64,000 bases of DNA from Aidingimonas lacisalsi (GCF_008079445.1 NZ_VRYH01000001.1:124001-188000); one strand, 5' to 3'; positions 10,959 to 19,664 are shown, numbered from the stretch's first letter. Notes: generated by a model not told the origin, from the sequence alone. Program-made: numbers and translations.

Positions 10959-11103
10959 TTCACTTCCCTGCGGTTATTATTGATTAGAAACATATAAGCA
11001 CTCTGTGTTGGATCCTGCCAACGATGTATATCAAACCAGCACAGTTTTCAGCCCGGCTCATGGGTCCGAGAGTGAATAATTCAGGTACGACGGGGAATCA
11101 TAT
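10959..11103. promoter_or_regulatory. Divergent control region between cas3 and the WYL regulator
   Basis: This 145-base AT-rich region must hold the cas operon promoter (leftward) and the regulator's own promoter (rightward). It contains an inverted repeat, GTTGG (11007-11011) and CCAAC (11018-11022), with 6 bases between. That is a plausible dimer operator for the neighbouring regulator. On the cas side an AT-rich block (TTATTATTGATTAG, about 10974-10987) could serve as a -10 region. Site assignments are inference. Confidence 0.5.
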
Positions 11104-11970
11104 ATGACGGAAACGACGTCGTTGCCATGGGACATACTGGCACGTTATCGACTGATAGAAATTCTGGCGTTATGGGAAGGACGTATCACGGCATCACAAC
11201 TGGGGACTGCCTTTGACATAGGGCGACAGCAAGCCCAGAAGATGCTTCGCCAATATCGTAAGGAAGTGCCCGCTAACCTGATATACGACAATTCACGTAA
11301 AGGATTTATTCCCCTCGATACTTTTCAACCCTATTACACACTCGGCAAAGTCGAAGAGTATTTACACTTCCTGGGTTCCGATACACAACTCGATTCACCT
11401 TTTGCAGGCTTGGGGATCGGAATAGTCAATACGGAATCGCTACCATTACCGAGTCGTCAGTTATCGCCGGCCGTGGTTCGAGAGCTGGTCAAGGCATCCC
11501 GGCAGAATGAACGCCTAGAAGTGAACTATGCCTCTTTTCGCTCTCCCGATGGCGAAGATCGCATCATAGTTCCCCATACTCTGGTGTTTGCTGCAGGAAG
11601 ATGGCATGTCCGCGCGTTTTGCGAAAAACATCAGGACTACCGGGATTTCGTACTCAGCCGTTTTCGTGACGTCCCCGACGTCTGCGGAGGGATGTTGGGT
11701 ACCCACGACAAGTTCCATGATAACGACTGGCAAACCTATGTCGATGTCCGCTTGATACCTGACCAACGCTTGCCCGAAGCGGAACGGCGGCTCATCGAAG
11801 CGGATTATGGAATGAAAAACGGCAGCCTGGTGCTGAATTGTCGGGGTCCACTGATACTTTATGCGTTGCTGGAATTAGGCGTTAACCCCAAACACTCCGA
11901 GCCCGAGCCCCGCGCACAGCAGATCGAGATCGCCAACCGAACCGAACTCAACCAGTGGATTCATTGGTGA
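11104..11970 (+). CDS. WYL-domain transcriptional regulator (BrxR/CapW type)
   Basis: The 288-residue protein has an N-terminal winged helix-turn-helix (about residues 12-70, with ALWEGRITASQLGTAF and GRQQAQKMLRQYR), a linker, a WYL domain (about 126-190) and a C-terminal WCX-like domain (about 210-285). At the WYL position it reads W167-H168-V169, followed by R180 and DFVLSRF. The order and the phrase LWEGR...GIGRQQA-like match the BrxR/CapW regulators, which repress phage-defence operons and are thought to sense a ligand through the WYL pocket. It faces away from cas3 across 145 bases, so it most likely represses or tunes the cas operon (inference). GGGGA lies upstream of the ATG. Confidence 0.85.
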   Translation: MTETTSLPWDILARYRLIEILALWEGRITASQLGTAFDIGRQQAQKMLRQYRKEVPANLIYDNSRKGFIPLDTFQPYYTLGKVEEYLHFLGSDTQLDSPFAGLGIGIVNTESLPLPSRQLSPAVVRELVKASRQNERLEVNYASFRSPDGEDRIIVPHTLVFAAGRWHVRAFCEKHQDYRDFVLSRFRDVPDVCGGMLGTHDKFHDNDWQTYVDVRLIPDQRLPEAERRLIEADYGMKNGSLVLNCRGPLILYALLELGVNPKHSEPEPRAQQIEIANRTELNQWIHW

Positions 11971-12061
11971 GCCGCTGCTATGCCGAGCCCATCCCCCATT
12001 TGCGTCTCCTCGCCACCCCGCGTAGGTTGTTGTATATCCATTCAATAAAAAGGAGGGTGTC

Positions 12062-13012
12062 ATGATGATCCGCAACCCGCGTTTGTGTGGTATGTCGTCA
12101 CTGGCGTTGCTGGGCGGTGCGGTGCTTTCCGCGCCGGTGGCGGCGGAATCCGATTCGATTCAGCAGCATCTGGACGATCTGCAGTCGTTCCAGGTGATCG
12201 CTCACCGGGGCGCCAGCGGTCATGCGCCGGAGGCGACCTGGTCGGCGTTCGAGCAGGCCGAGGCGATGAATGCCGATTATCTGGAGATGGATGTCCAGAT
12301 GACCGCCGATGGTGAGCTGGTGGTGTTCCACGACGAAACCGTCGACCGTTCCACCGATGGCGAAGGAAAACTAAAGGATTTCACGCTGGACGAACTCAAG
12401 GCACTGGATGCCGGTTCCTGGTTCAACGAGGCATTTCCCGACTATGCCGACGATGACTATGCAGGCGCCCAGATACTGACCCTGGATGAAGTCATCGAGC
12501 GTTTCGGCACCGATGAGCGCTATTACCTCGAGACCAAGTCGCCGGAGCTGTATCCGGATCTCGAGGAGGCTTTGGTCGAGGCACTGGAGGATCACGGCCT
12601 GGTGGAATCCGGCTCGGTGATCATCCAGTCGTTCAGTGATGAAAGCCTGAAAACGGTCCATGAACTGAATGCCGATATCCCGCTGGTACAGTTGGTGTGG
12701 TACTACCCCGAAGACGAGGGCAGCGACACGCTGGTCGAGTGGACCGACGTGACGCCGGGGCCGGGTGAGATCGCCGACGCAGACTTCCAGGCGATTGGCG
12801 AATACGCGGTCGGCGTGGGCACCAACATGACCTACGGTGAAGAAGAGAGGCAGGTCATCGATGCCGACTTCGTCGAGCAGGCCCAGGCCAACGATCTGTT
12901 GGTGCATGTCTACACCATCAATGACGAGGAAACCATGCAGACGCTGCTGGATTGGGGCGTGGACGGCATCTTCACCAACTTCCCGGACCGCCTCAACGAG
13001 TTGGTGGAGTGA
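12062..13012 (+). CDS. Secreted glycerophosphodiester phosphodiesterase
   Basis: Predicted to hydrolyse glycerophosphodiesters to glycerol 3-phosphate and an alcohol, probably in the periplasm. The 316-residue protein has a signal peptide (about 1-28, ending PVAA) and GDPD motifs: [11 protein letters not shown] with H48 and R49, EMDVQ with E75 and D77, and [10 protein letters not shown] with H90. It ends with the usual [12 protein letters not shown] strong AAGGAGGG precedes two tandem ATGs (12062 and 12065). The next gene follows after 55 bases and may be co-transcribed. Confidence 0.9.
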   Translation: MMIRNPRLCGMSSLALLGGAVLSAPVAAESDSIQQHLDDLQSFQVIAHRGASGHAPEATWSAFEQAEAMNADYLEMDVQMTADGELVVFHDETVDRSTDGEGKLKDFTLDELKALDAGSWFNEAFPDYADDDYAGAQILTLDEVIERFGTDERYYLETKSPELYPDLEEALVEALEDHGLVESGSVIIQSFSDESLKTVHELNADIPLVQLVWYYPEDEGSDTLVEWTDVTPGPGEIADADFQAIGEYAVGVGTNMTYGEEERQVIDADFVEQAQANDLLVHVYTINDEETMQTLLDWGVDGIFTNFPDRLNELVE

Positions 13013-13067
13013 ATCGCCGCTCAGGTGCTATCTTTTAGCGGATTGCCAATGCCGACAGGACGCGCCC

Positions 13068-13751
13068 ATGCTCACTCCCCGCGCTTCATGGATTGCTCTG
13101 GTCGCCAGTCTCACGCTGGCGATGACGCCTCTCGCCATGGCGCAATCCGCCGAGCAGGAGTGGAACGCCTATCGCGATGCGCTGGAGCACGGCGAGCGCC
13201 ATGCCGACTATTGGCAGACCGGCTGGACGACGTTCTATGCCGGCAGCCTGGCCTACAACGCCTGGCAATCCAGCGAGGGTAGCAGCAGCGACGACCGCTT
13301 CGATGCCCGGGTGGGGGCGGTGAAATCCGCCCTCGCCCTGGGCGGCATGTTACTGGACCGCCAGCCTCATCCCGAAGCCAGGCGCAAGCTGGAGCAAGTC
13401 AGCGGCCAGGCCCCTGACGACCGGCTGGCACGCGCCCGTGAAGTGATTCGCGAAACCGCCGAGGAAGAGCGCCGCCGCCGCGGCTGGCGAGCACGGCTGG
13501 GTTCGCTGGCGGTCAACACGGTGGGGGGCCTGGTGATCGGCGTAGGCGACGATCGGCCGGACGATGGCGCCATCAGTTTCGCCACCGGCATGCTCGTCAG
13601 CGAGTTGCAGTTATGGAGCCAGCCCGGTCAAGCCGGCCATGCCGTCAATCGCTTCCAGCCGGCGCAACTGTCGATCGGTGACATGCAGATCGATTACGAA
13701 TACGCCTGGGTAATGGGGCCGGATCAGTTGGGTATGCACATTCGTTATTGA
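13068..13751 (+). CDS. Exported protein of unknown function
   Basis: The 227-residue product is not recognised. It has a clear signal peptide (about residues 1-25, cut after PLAMA), a helical Trp/Tyr-rich segment, a charged Arg-rich stretch (EEERRRRGWRARLG, about 133-146), then a Gly-rich, possibly membrane-associated segment (NTVGGLVIGVG) and a beta-like C-terminus. An AGGA lies 8 bases before the ATG at 13068. It follows the phosphodiesterase gene closely and may share its transcript. Function cannot be inferred from the sequence. Confidence 0.75.
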   Translation: MLTPRASWIALVASLTLAMTPLAMAQSAEQEWNAYRDALEHGERHADYWQTGWTTFYAGSLAYNAWQSSEGSSSDDRFDARVGAVKSALALGGMLLDRQPHPEARRKLEQVSGQAPDDRLARAREVIRETAEEERRRRGWRARLGSLAVNTVGGLVIGVGDDRPDDGAISFATGMLVSELQLWSQPGQAGHAVNRFQPAQLSIGDMQIDYEYAWVMGPDQLGMHIRY

Positions 13752-13830
13752 ACGGTTCACCTGCCCCGAACACCACCAAGCATGGCGGCCAGTATCGTCG
13801 GCCTGTTGCTATGGACCAGTGCCGGCCCGC

Positions 13831-14784
13831 CTACAGGCGATTGACGGGTTCGGATCCTGAAAACAGGTCGACGATTGCCTGGGCGGTAACGGCACCCACG
13901 GCCTCGAAGGTTTCCCAGGTCTCGGCTGCGGTATGGGGCGTGGTGATGATGCGCTCGGTCGAGAATAAAGGATTATCGGCCGAAGCGGGTTCAACCTCAT
14001 AGACGTCGATCGCGGCGCCACCGAGGTGGCCATTGTCCAGTACCTGCTTGAGCGCCGTCTCCTGAACGAGAGCTCCGCGAGCGGTATTCACGAAAATGGC
14101 CCCCTCTTTCATCTGCGCGAAACGGTAGTCATCCATGATCCCTTTTGTCTCAGGCAGGCTCGGTAGCAGCATGCAGAGCACATCAGCGCTTGAGATCACT
14201 TCATCCATGTCCTTCAGCGTCACATCAAGTGCACGAGCGGCATCTTCATCTGGGAACTTGTCGTAGGCCATGAGCGAAACGTCCAGACCCGATAGCTTGC
14301 GCGCTACCTTCCGGGCAATGTTGCCAAAACCCAGCAGGCCGACCGTTCGGCCGGTCAGTTCGTGGCCTACGGTCCGGTCCCATTCGACGCGCCGGACGGC
14401 ATTATGGAGCTTAGGGATCGAACGCATCGAAGAGAGGATCAGTCCCAGGGTGAGCTCCGCTACGGCATTGGCATTGGCGCCGGGGGCATTGGTCACAGCC
14501 ACACCATGGCGCTTCGCCGCATCGATATCGATATTATCCACACCGACGCCGAAACGGGCGATGATCCTGAGCCGAGGGGCAATGGAAAACACCGTCTCGT
14601 CCCAGGTATCCACACCCGCAATCACGGCATCGACCTCGCCTACCCGTTGAGCCAGCTCATCGAAGGTCATCGGCCGCCCGAAAGGATTCTCGACCACCTC
14701 GAAGCCCTCGGCCTCAAGCTGCATCTTGGCATCGGGGCAGTTGCGGGAATAGTCCGTTGCGGTAACGAGCACACGCTTTGTCAT
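13831..14784 (-). CDS. D-isomer-specific 2-hydroxyacid dehydrogenase
   Basis: An NAD(P)-dependent enzyme interconverting a 2-hydroxy acid and a 2-keto acid, SerA-like in layout. The 317-residue product has the nucleotide-binding loop GLLGFGNIARKV (149-160) and the catalytic set R236 (NTARGALV), E265 (DVYEVEP) and H284 (TPHTAAET). The ATG at 14784 was preferred over one at 14811 because GGGAGAG sits just upstream. It lies 41 bases after the GntR gene, which itself follows the aldolase gene, so the three probably form one leftward operon. The substrate is unknown; the aldolase neighbour suggests a keto acid or sugar acid. Confidence 0.88.
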   Translation of the reverse strand: MTKRVLVTATDYSRNCPDAKMQLEAEGFEVVENPFGRPMTFDELAQRVGEVDAVIAGVDTWDETVFSIAPRLRIIARFGVGVDNIDIDAAKRHGVAVTNAPGANANAVAELTLGLILSSMRSIPKLHNAVRRVEWDRTVGHELTGRTVGLLGFGNIARKVARKLSGLDVSLMAYDKFPDEDAARALDVTLKDMDEVISSADVLCMLLPSLPETKGIMDDYRFAQMKEGAIFVNTARGALVQETALKQVLDNGHLGGAAIDVYEVEPASADNPLFSTERIITTPHTAAETWETFEAVGAVTAQAIVDLFSGSEPVNRL

Positions 14785-14825
14785 AGGGTCTCTCCCTGAT
14801 TTCTGGAACACGGGCAGGCCATAGC

Positions 14826-15464
14826 CTAAATCCTGAGGACACGTTGTCTGGCGCTATCGATATGCATATCGAGGGCGTGTACTGCCGCCTGCGGATCGCG
14901 ATTCGCCAAGGCGTCGATAATGGCTAGATGCTCATCCATGACCGCGACAAGCAGCTCAGGTAGCATTCGAGTATCCTCGCTGCGGATCAGCCGTATCTTG
15001 ATAAGATTCGTCCTGTAGATCCCCGAGACCAACTCGTTACCCAACGCATCGACCATCCGCTGATGCATCCGCCAATCCATATCCTGTGCATGAGCGAGTA
15101 GCTCAGGGGTGACGCCTTCTACCCCCTGGGCGCGCACCTCTTCATGCGCTTTCCTCAGGCTCTCGATCTCCTCGGCAGGCGCATTGACCGCAAATTCAGC
15201 CACCGCTTCACGCTCGAGCATATGCCGTAGCTGAAAAGCGTTGCGTATGAAGCCCATATCCACCGGAGCGACCTGCAGGCCTCGATGCGGCATGGTGCGG
15301 ATCAACCCGTCGGCTTCCAGCCGGGGAATCATCTCGCGTACGGCCCCCAGGGGAACGTCAAGAATCTGTGTCAGTTCACGCTGGGAAATGAACTGTCCCG
15401 GCAGAATCCTGCGGGATAACAGATGGGTCGTGAAGCTGTCGTAAGCCTGTTCGCGCAGTGACAT
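14826..15464 (-). CDS. GntR-family regulator with FCD domain
   Basis: A 212-residue FadR-subfamily regulator: winged helix-turn-helix at about 10-65 (FISQRELTQILDVPLGAVREMIPRLE with spacing typical of GntR), then an all-helical FCD ligand domain with metal-type residues (D..R..H pattern around DMDWRMHQRM, and DEHLAIIDAL). Such proteins usually repress a nearby catabolic operon and release DNA on binding an acid ligand. It lies inside the dehydrogenase-aldolase operon. A perfect palindrome at 16490-16503 is its likely operator (inference). Confidence 0.9.
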   Translation of the reverse strand: MSLREQAYDSFTTHLLSRRILPGQFISQRELTQILDVPLGAVREMIPRLEADGLIRTMPHRGLQVAPVDMGFIRNAFQLRHMLEREAVAEFAVNAPAEEIESLRKAHEEVRAQGVEGVTPELLAHAQDMDWRMHQRMVDALGNELVSGIYRTNLIKIRLIRSEDTRMLPELLVAVMDEHLAIIDALANRDPQAAVHALDMHIDSARQRVLRI

Positions 15465-15492
15465 CTCGTGTCGCTCCTAATGAAAACTGGGC

Positions 15493-16428
15493 TTACCCTA
15501 CGAAGGAACGAACATAGGCAGCAAGCCGTTTCACCTGTTGCGGATCGGCCGGATCCAGCGGTGGCCGAGTTCGCTCCCAGCCTGGTTCATCGAAGAGTTC
15601 CCCGACCAGTGCCTTCACTAGCGGCGTTACTGGTGCCTGAACGATCTCATCGACGAGCGTATCGAGCTGACTATCCGATTCGCCCTCATGGACCAGGCGG
15701 GAAACTCGCTCCGGCAGGATATTGGCAATGCCGCTGATTGCACCGGCACCACCCAGAGGAGCGGCACGCGCCAGCAGGCGCTCGTCACCGACAAGAATCG
15801 CCATATCGTCCATTTTCAATAACTGTTCGGTATTCTCCCACACCCCGGCGCTATCCTTGACGCCGAAGACAAGATCGCCATGCGCCTGCTTCAGGCGACG
15901 AATGAGTGCATGAGAAAACGATACTTGGGTCACCTGCGGTATGTGATAGAGGATCACTTGCGGATTCGCGTGCTTGATTCGTTCAAAAAGTGCTTCGCAC
16001 CAAGAGAACAAGGCGTCATCGCTAATGCTTTTGAAATAGAAGGGGGGAGTCAGCAACAGCTTGCGGATACCACGATCGAGCGCAAGGCTTGCCTGGTGCG
16101 CCGCTTCATCGACTGATGTCGCACACACGCAGAAGGTCACCGAATCGGGACTTACTCCCTCACCCAAGACACCATCGAGTAGCCGGGTACGTTCTTCGAT
16201 ACCGATGGAGGCCCCTTCTCCGGTGGTGCCACACAGCGTCACCCCGTCCGCCCCCCTGGCGATCAAGCGCGACGCATGCGCCGTGGCCCGCTCTATATCA
16301 ATACTGCCATCGTCACGGAACGGGGTCACCATCGCCGGAAAGACGCCAAACATATGTCCCTTTGCCCCTCGCATCCGGGCATTTTCCGACATCTCTCCAG
16401 AGTGACCCGGCTGAATACAATCATTCAT
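15493..16428 (-). CDS. DapA/N-acetylneuraminate lyase family aldolase
   Basis: A pyruvate-forming or pyruvate-using class I aldolase. The 311-residue TIM barrel has GTTGEG (67-72), the catalytic Y161 (in LYHIPQVT) and the Schiff-base K191 (FGVKDSAGV). True lysine-pathway DapA is usually about 292 residues and housekeeping. The catabolic setting with a GntR regulator and a TRAP importer argues for a 2-keto-acid aldolase acting on an imported acid. The start at 16428 has AGGGA upstream; 16392 (MSENARM) is an alternative. The first promoter of the leftward operon lies in 16429-16571. Confidence 0.87.
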   Translation of the reverse strand: MNDCIQPGHSGEMSENARMRGAKGHMFGVFPAMVTPFRDDGSIDIERATAHASRLIARGADGVTLCGTTGEGASIGIEERTRLLDGVLGEGVSPDSVTFCVCATSVDEAAHQASLALDRGIRKLLLTPPFYFKSISDDALFSWCEALFERIKHANPQVILYHIPQVTQVSFSHALIRRLKQAHGDLVFGVKDSAGVWENTEQLLKMDDMAILVGDERLLARAAPLGGAGAISGIANILPERVSRLVHEGESDSQLDTLVDEIVQAPVTPLVKALVGELFDEPGWERTRPPLDPADPQQVKRLAAYVRSFVG

Positions 16429-16469
16429 GAAGTAATCCCTCGATGGCATGCAATTAGCAAAATGTTGCA

Positions 16470-16503
16470 TTGATATCGGTTATTTTTCAACTAACATGTT
16501 AGT
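16470..16503 (+). promoter_or_regulatory. TRAP operon promoter overlapped by a perfect palindrome
   Basis: A -35-like TTGATA (16470-16475), 16 bases, then a -10-like TAACAT (16492-16497) point rightward to the TRAP genes. A perfect 14-base palindrome, ACTAACATGTTAGT (16490-16503), covers the -10, as expected for repression by the dimeric GntR protein encoded nearby. A second inverted repeat, ATGCAA (16448-16453) and TTGCAT (16465-16470), lies on the aldolase side. The sites are seen directly; their function is inferred. Confidence 0.55.
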
Positions 16504-16571
16504 CGTCTCACAGCATGATAACAATCTCTTCGATTGCTCGCCGATGCCATGACCGAAAGGAGGGGCGACCC

Positions 16572-17093
16572 ATGCGACTACTGCGTGGCCTTGAGCGTAA
16601 TTTTGAAAGATATTTGGTAGCCGCCATTCTGCTTGTCCTGGTTGTCACTCTCATCGCGCAGGTGTTCTTCCGCTATATCATCGGAGCACCGCTGGTCTGG
16701 TCGGAAGAGCTGGCACGGTACCTGCTGATCTGGTGCACCTTCCTCGGTGTCAGTCTTGCGGTAAGAGAAGGGCGCAATATATCGGTCGACCTCGCCCCAG
16801 CGATGCTTGGCCCACGAACTGCGAAGTTCTTCGTCCTGGTCGCATTGGTTGGTTCCGCTATGTTCTTCATTCTCATGGTCTGGTACGGCATTCCGCTGAC
16901 CCGGCGCATCGCCATGATCGGTCAGAGTTCCCCAGGTTTAGGGCTGCAAATGTGGATGGTCTATGCGGCTGTGCCCGTAGGATTAGGTCTGGCTCTACTG
17001 CGCTCGTTGCAGGCCGCTTGGCTGTTGCTGCGCAACTGGAACGATGAAGACACGGTCGGCCACATCGACCCAGTGGACAGCCGTCAGATCTAG
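16572..17093 (+). CDS. TRAP transporter small permease (DctQ type)
   Basis: The 173-residue membrane protein has four predicted helices (about 17-38, 48-66, 88-110 and 132-152) and the DctQ pattern FFRYIIGAPLVWSEELARYL followed by WCTFLGVSLAVREGRNI. It pairs with the large permease encoded 12 bases downstream to import an organic acid with Na+ and a periplasmic binding protein. The ATG at 16572 has AGGAGGGG upstream, better placed than an in-frame codon at 16515. First gene of the rightward operon. Confidence 0.92.
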   Translation: MRLLRGLERNFERYLVAAILLVLVVTLIAQVFFRYIIGAPLVWSEELARYLLIWCTFLGVSLAVREGRNISVDLAPAMLGPRTAKFFVLVALVGSAMFFILMVWYGIPLTRRIAMIGQSSPGLGLQMWMVYAAVPVGLGLALLRSLQAAWLLLRNWNDEDTVGHIDPVDSRQI

Positions 17094-17105
17094 GGAGATC
17101 ATCCG

Positions 17106-18383
17106 ATGCTCGCCGTTTATACGCTCATTTTCTTCCTCGTCATCTTGGCGCTGACAGTGCCGGTTGCCTTTGCTCTCGGTTATGCTGCGTTGCTGCCAGG
17201 CTGGCTCGGTGCCGCTACCAATCCAGGGCAAGTGGTACGCTCCATCGTCACCGCGCTGGACAGTTTTCCTCTGCTGGCAGTACCACTATTCATTCTTGCC
17301 GGCGAGATCATGACGCAAGGAGGGCTGGCACGGCGCCTGTTCTCCTTCGCAGACGCCGTGTTCGGACGATTCCGAGGCGGGCTCGCCATGTCATCGGTGG
17401 CTGCATGCATGCTGTTCGGCGCCATCTCGGGCAGTTCACCAGCCACTGTAGCAGCGATCGGTTCCATGGCGATTCCTCTACTCAACGATCGCGGCTACGA
17501 CCTCCGTTTCTCGACCGCGCTAGTCACCGCAGCGGGGACTCTGGGCGTGATCGTTCCGCCCTCGATACCGATGATCATCTACGGCATGGCGGCGAACGTA
17601 TCGGTATCCGCCTTATTCATTGGTGGCATCCTGCCGGCCATACTGGTGGGCGGTCTTCTGATGGTACATGCCCACATATATGGACGACGTCACGCCGACA
17701 CGATCACCTCGACCGCAGGCACCATCAGCTTTTTCACAGCGCTGAAGGATAGTTTCTGGGCACTGCTCGCTCCGGTCTTCGTTCTCGGGGGGATCTACAC
17801 CGGGGCATTCACACCCACTGAAGCTGCCGCCATTGCCTGTCTCTACGGGACCGTGATCTCGATGTTCGTATTCCGCGAATTAAACGTCAGCGGTCTGGGG
17901 AGGGTGCTGGTAAGAAGCGCGCTGACCATTGCGCCGATTCTGATCATAGCCGGCACCGGCGCAGCACTAGGACGAGTCCTGACCCTACTGCAGGTACCGG
18001 CAGCGATCGGCGATTTCATTGGTGGCGCCATCGACGAAAAGATCATGCTGCTTTTGCTGGTCAACGTCATTCTGATCGGCGTAGGCATGGTCATGGAAAC
18101 ATTGTCGGCAATCATCGTCCTAACCCCTATCCTGTTGCCGGTGCTTGCCCCCTATGGAATCGATCCCACCCACTTCGGCCTGATCATGGTCACGAACCTG
18201 GCGATCGGCTTCGCTACACCGCCGGTCGGCGTGAACATTTATGTGGCCAGCGGTATTACACGGCTTTCGGTCATGCAGATCTGCCGTGGTCTCGTCATCC
18301 CTGTCGCACTACTGATCGTGGGATTACTGATCATTACCTACTGGCCCGGGCTCACGCTCTGGCTACCGAGTCTCGGCGGATAG
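17106..18383 (+). CDS. TRAP transporter large permease (DctM type)
   Basis: The 425-residue protein has about 12 hydrophobic helices and the DctM marks: LAVPLFILAGEIMTQGG near 55-71, AISGSSPATVAAIGSM, VIVPPSIPMIIYG, and the C-terminal ATPPVGVNIYVASGI. It is the conducting subunit of the TRAP system. It follows the small permease by 12 bases and precedes the binding-protein gene by 36 bases. Confidence 0.95.
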   Translation: MLAVYTLIFFLVILALTVPVAFALGYAALLPGWLGAATNPGQVVRSIVTALDSFPLLAVPLFILAGEIMTQGGLARRLFSFADAVFGRFRGGLAMSSVAACMLFGAISGSSPATVAAIGSMAIPLLNDRGYDLRFSTALVTAAGTLGVIVPPSIPMIIYGMAANVSVSALFIGGILPAILVGGLLMVHAHIYGRRHADTITSTAGTISFFTALKDSFWALLAPVFVLGGIYTGAFTPTEAAAIACLYGTVISMFVFRELNVSGLGRVLVRSALTIAPILIIAGTGAALGRVLTLLQVPAAIGDFIGGAIDEKIMLLLLVNVILIGVGMVMETLSAIIVLTPILLPVLAPYGIDPTHFGLIMVTNLAIGFATPPVGVNIYVASGITRLSVMQICRGLVIPVALLIVGLLIITYWPGLTLWLPSLGG

Positions 18384-18419
18384 TCAACCCGCCGGACAAC
18401 AACAAAAGGAAAGGGAGTA

Positions 18420-19433
18420 ATGCAAATGAGCTTCAAGACATTGGCAACTGGGTCACTTCTGACGCTTTTGACTGCCACACCAGCAATGGCTCAAGAGTAC
18501 ACGATGATACTGGCCCATGGGCTTTCGGATACATCACACCCTCTGTATCAAACCTTTGAGAAAATCGCCGACGACATCGAATCCAATTCCGATGGTCGCA
18601 TCGATGTACAACATCAACCAGGCGGTGCACTTGGTGGGGACCGGGAACTCATGGAGTCGCTGCTGCTGGGTGATATCCAATTCGTCCCGGTATCGACCTC
18701 CGGCGCGGTACAGTTCATTCCCGAATTCGCCGTCTTCGAAATTCCCTATATATTTCCTACCCAAAGCGAACCACTCCAGACGATTCTCAACGATAGCGAG
18801 TTCACCGACCGGATGAAGACCATCCTCACTGACCGGGGTCTAAAGTTCGGTGGCTTTTACAATGGTGGGTTCCGACAATTAACGACTTCAAATACGCCGG
18901 TACGCACGCTCGAGGATATTAGTGACAACGATCTCAGGATCCGTGTGCCGGAAAACCCTTATTCCGTTGCAATCTGGGAGGCTCTTGGCGCGGCTCCGAC
19001 GCCAATCTCTTTCCCCGAACTGTATGGAGCTCTACAACAAGGCGTCGTCGATGGACAGGAAAACCCGTACGGCCATATCCTTTCCCAGCGATTCTATGAG
19101 GTACAGAACTACTTGACGACGACGAGCCACATCTTCCTGGCTAACGTCAATCTCCTCAACAAACAATGGTTCGATTCGTTGCCCGACGATCTCCAGCAGG
19201 TCGTCGACGATGCCCTTGCAGAGGCCGAAACATTCCAGTGGGACCTTCAGGATGAGATGTTGTCCCAACAGCGTGCCGAGTTGGAGGAATCCATGGAGTT
19301 TATTGATCTGGATACCGATGCGCTGGACGCCTTTCGCGAAGCCACGGCACCGATCGAGGATCAAGTGCGTGAAGACATCGGCGACGACATCGTCGACAGT
19401 CTCATGACATCCATCGAGAACACGACAAACTAA
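18420..19433 (+). CDS. TRAP transporter substrate-binding protein (DctP type)
   Basis: The 337-residue periplasmic protein has a signal peptide (about 1-24, cut after AMA) and the DctP fold: AHGLSDTSHPLYQTFEKIAD, the PGGALGGDRELMESLLLGD region, and the ligand-binding stretch LRIRVPENPY, whose Arg usually forms a salt bridge with the substrate carboxylate. This supports an organic acid ligand; which acid cannot be told. The ATG at 18420 has AAGGA upstream; an ATG at 18426 is equally possible. Last gene of the TRAP operon. Confidence 0.93.
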   Translation: MQMSFKTLATGSLLTLLTATPAMAQEYTMILAHGLSDTSHPLYQTFEKIADDIESNSDGRIDVQHQPGGALGGDRELMESLLLGDIQFVPVSTSGAVQFIPEFAVFEIPYIFPTQSEPLQTILNDSEFTDRMKTILTDRGLKFGGFYNGGFRQLTTSNTPVRTLEDISDNDLRIRVPENPYSVAIWEALGAAPTPISFPELYGALQQGVVDGQENPYGHILSQRFYEVQNYLTTTSHIFLANVNLLNKQWFDSLPDDLQQVVDDALAEAETFQWDLQDEMLSQQRAELEESMEFIDLDTDALDAFREATAPIEDQVREDIGDDIVDSLMTSIENTTN

Positions 19434-19531
19434 ACGACGACCTTGTTCCCCATCTGTACAAGAGGCATGCCCGCTGCAAGGTAGCAGCGGTTATCGCACT
19501 CCGCCGTTGGCGGGTTGGCCCCCTTTGTCAT

Positions 19532-19554
19532 GGCCGCTCTCATGAGCGGCCTTT
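19532..19554 (+). terminator. Rho-independent terminator after the TRAP operon
   Basis: GGCCGCTC (19532-19539), loop TCAT, GAGCGGCC (19544-19551) and then TTTGCTT form an 8-bp perfect GC-rich hairpin with a short, interrupted T run. It lies about 100 bases after the binding-protein stop. Confidence 0.7.
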
Positions 19555-19634
19555 GCTTGCCGGCGCCTATGCGTCGATGACGCCTCACTCGCCACCGGTA
19601 CGACCGGAAGTTTCCAGCGAGGCGACAGACCCGC

Positions 19635-19664
19635 TTGGCGGCACCCATTTTGTTATGTTATAAC
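19635..19664 (+). promoter_or_regulatory. Zur-box-like operator and promoter of the zinc uptake operon
   Basis: The inverted repeat GTTAT-GTT-ATAAC (19652-19664) matches the core of gammaproteobacterial Zur boxes (consensus centre GTTATAATATAAC). It covers a -10-like TTATAA (19658-19663) with TTGGCG 17 bases upstream (19635-19640). It lies 28 bases before the first small gene of the znu operon. Zur would repress the operon when zinc is sufficient (established for znu genes; here inferred). Confidence 0.72.

Noticed and set aside
15493-16428. Housekeeping dapA (lysine synthesis)
   Set aside because: The gene is in a catabolic operon with a GntR regulator and a divergent TRAP importer, so the family name alone does not justify the lysine role.
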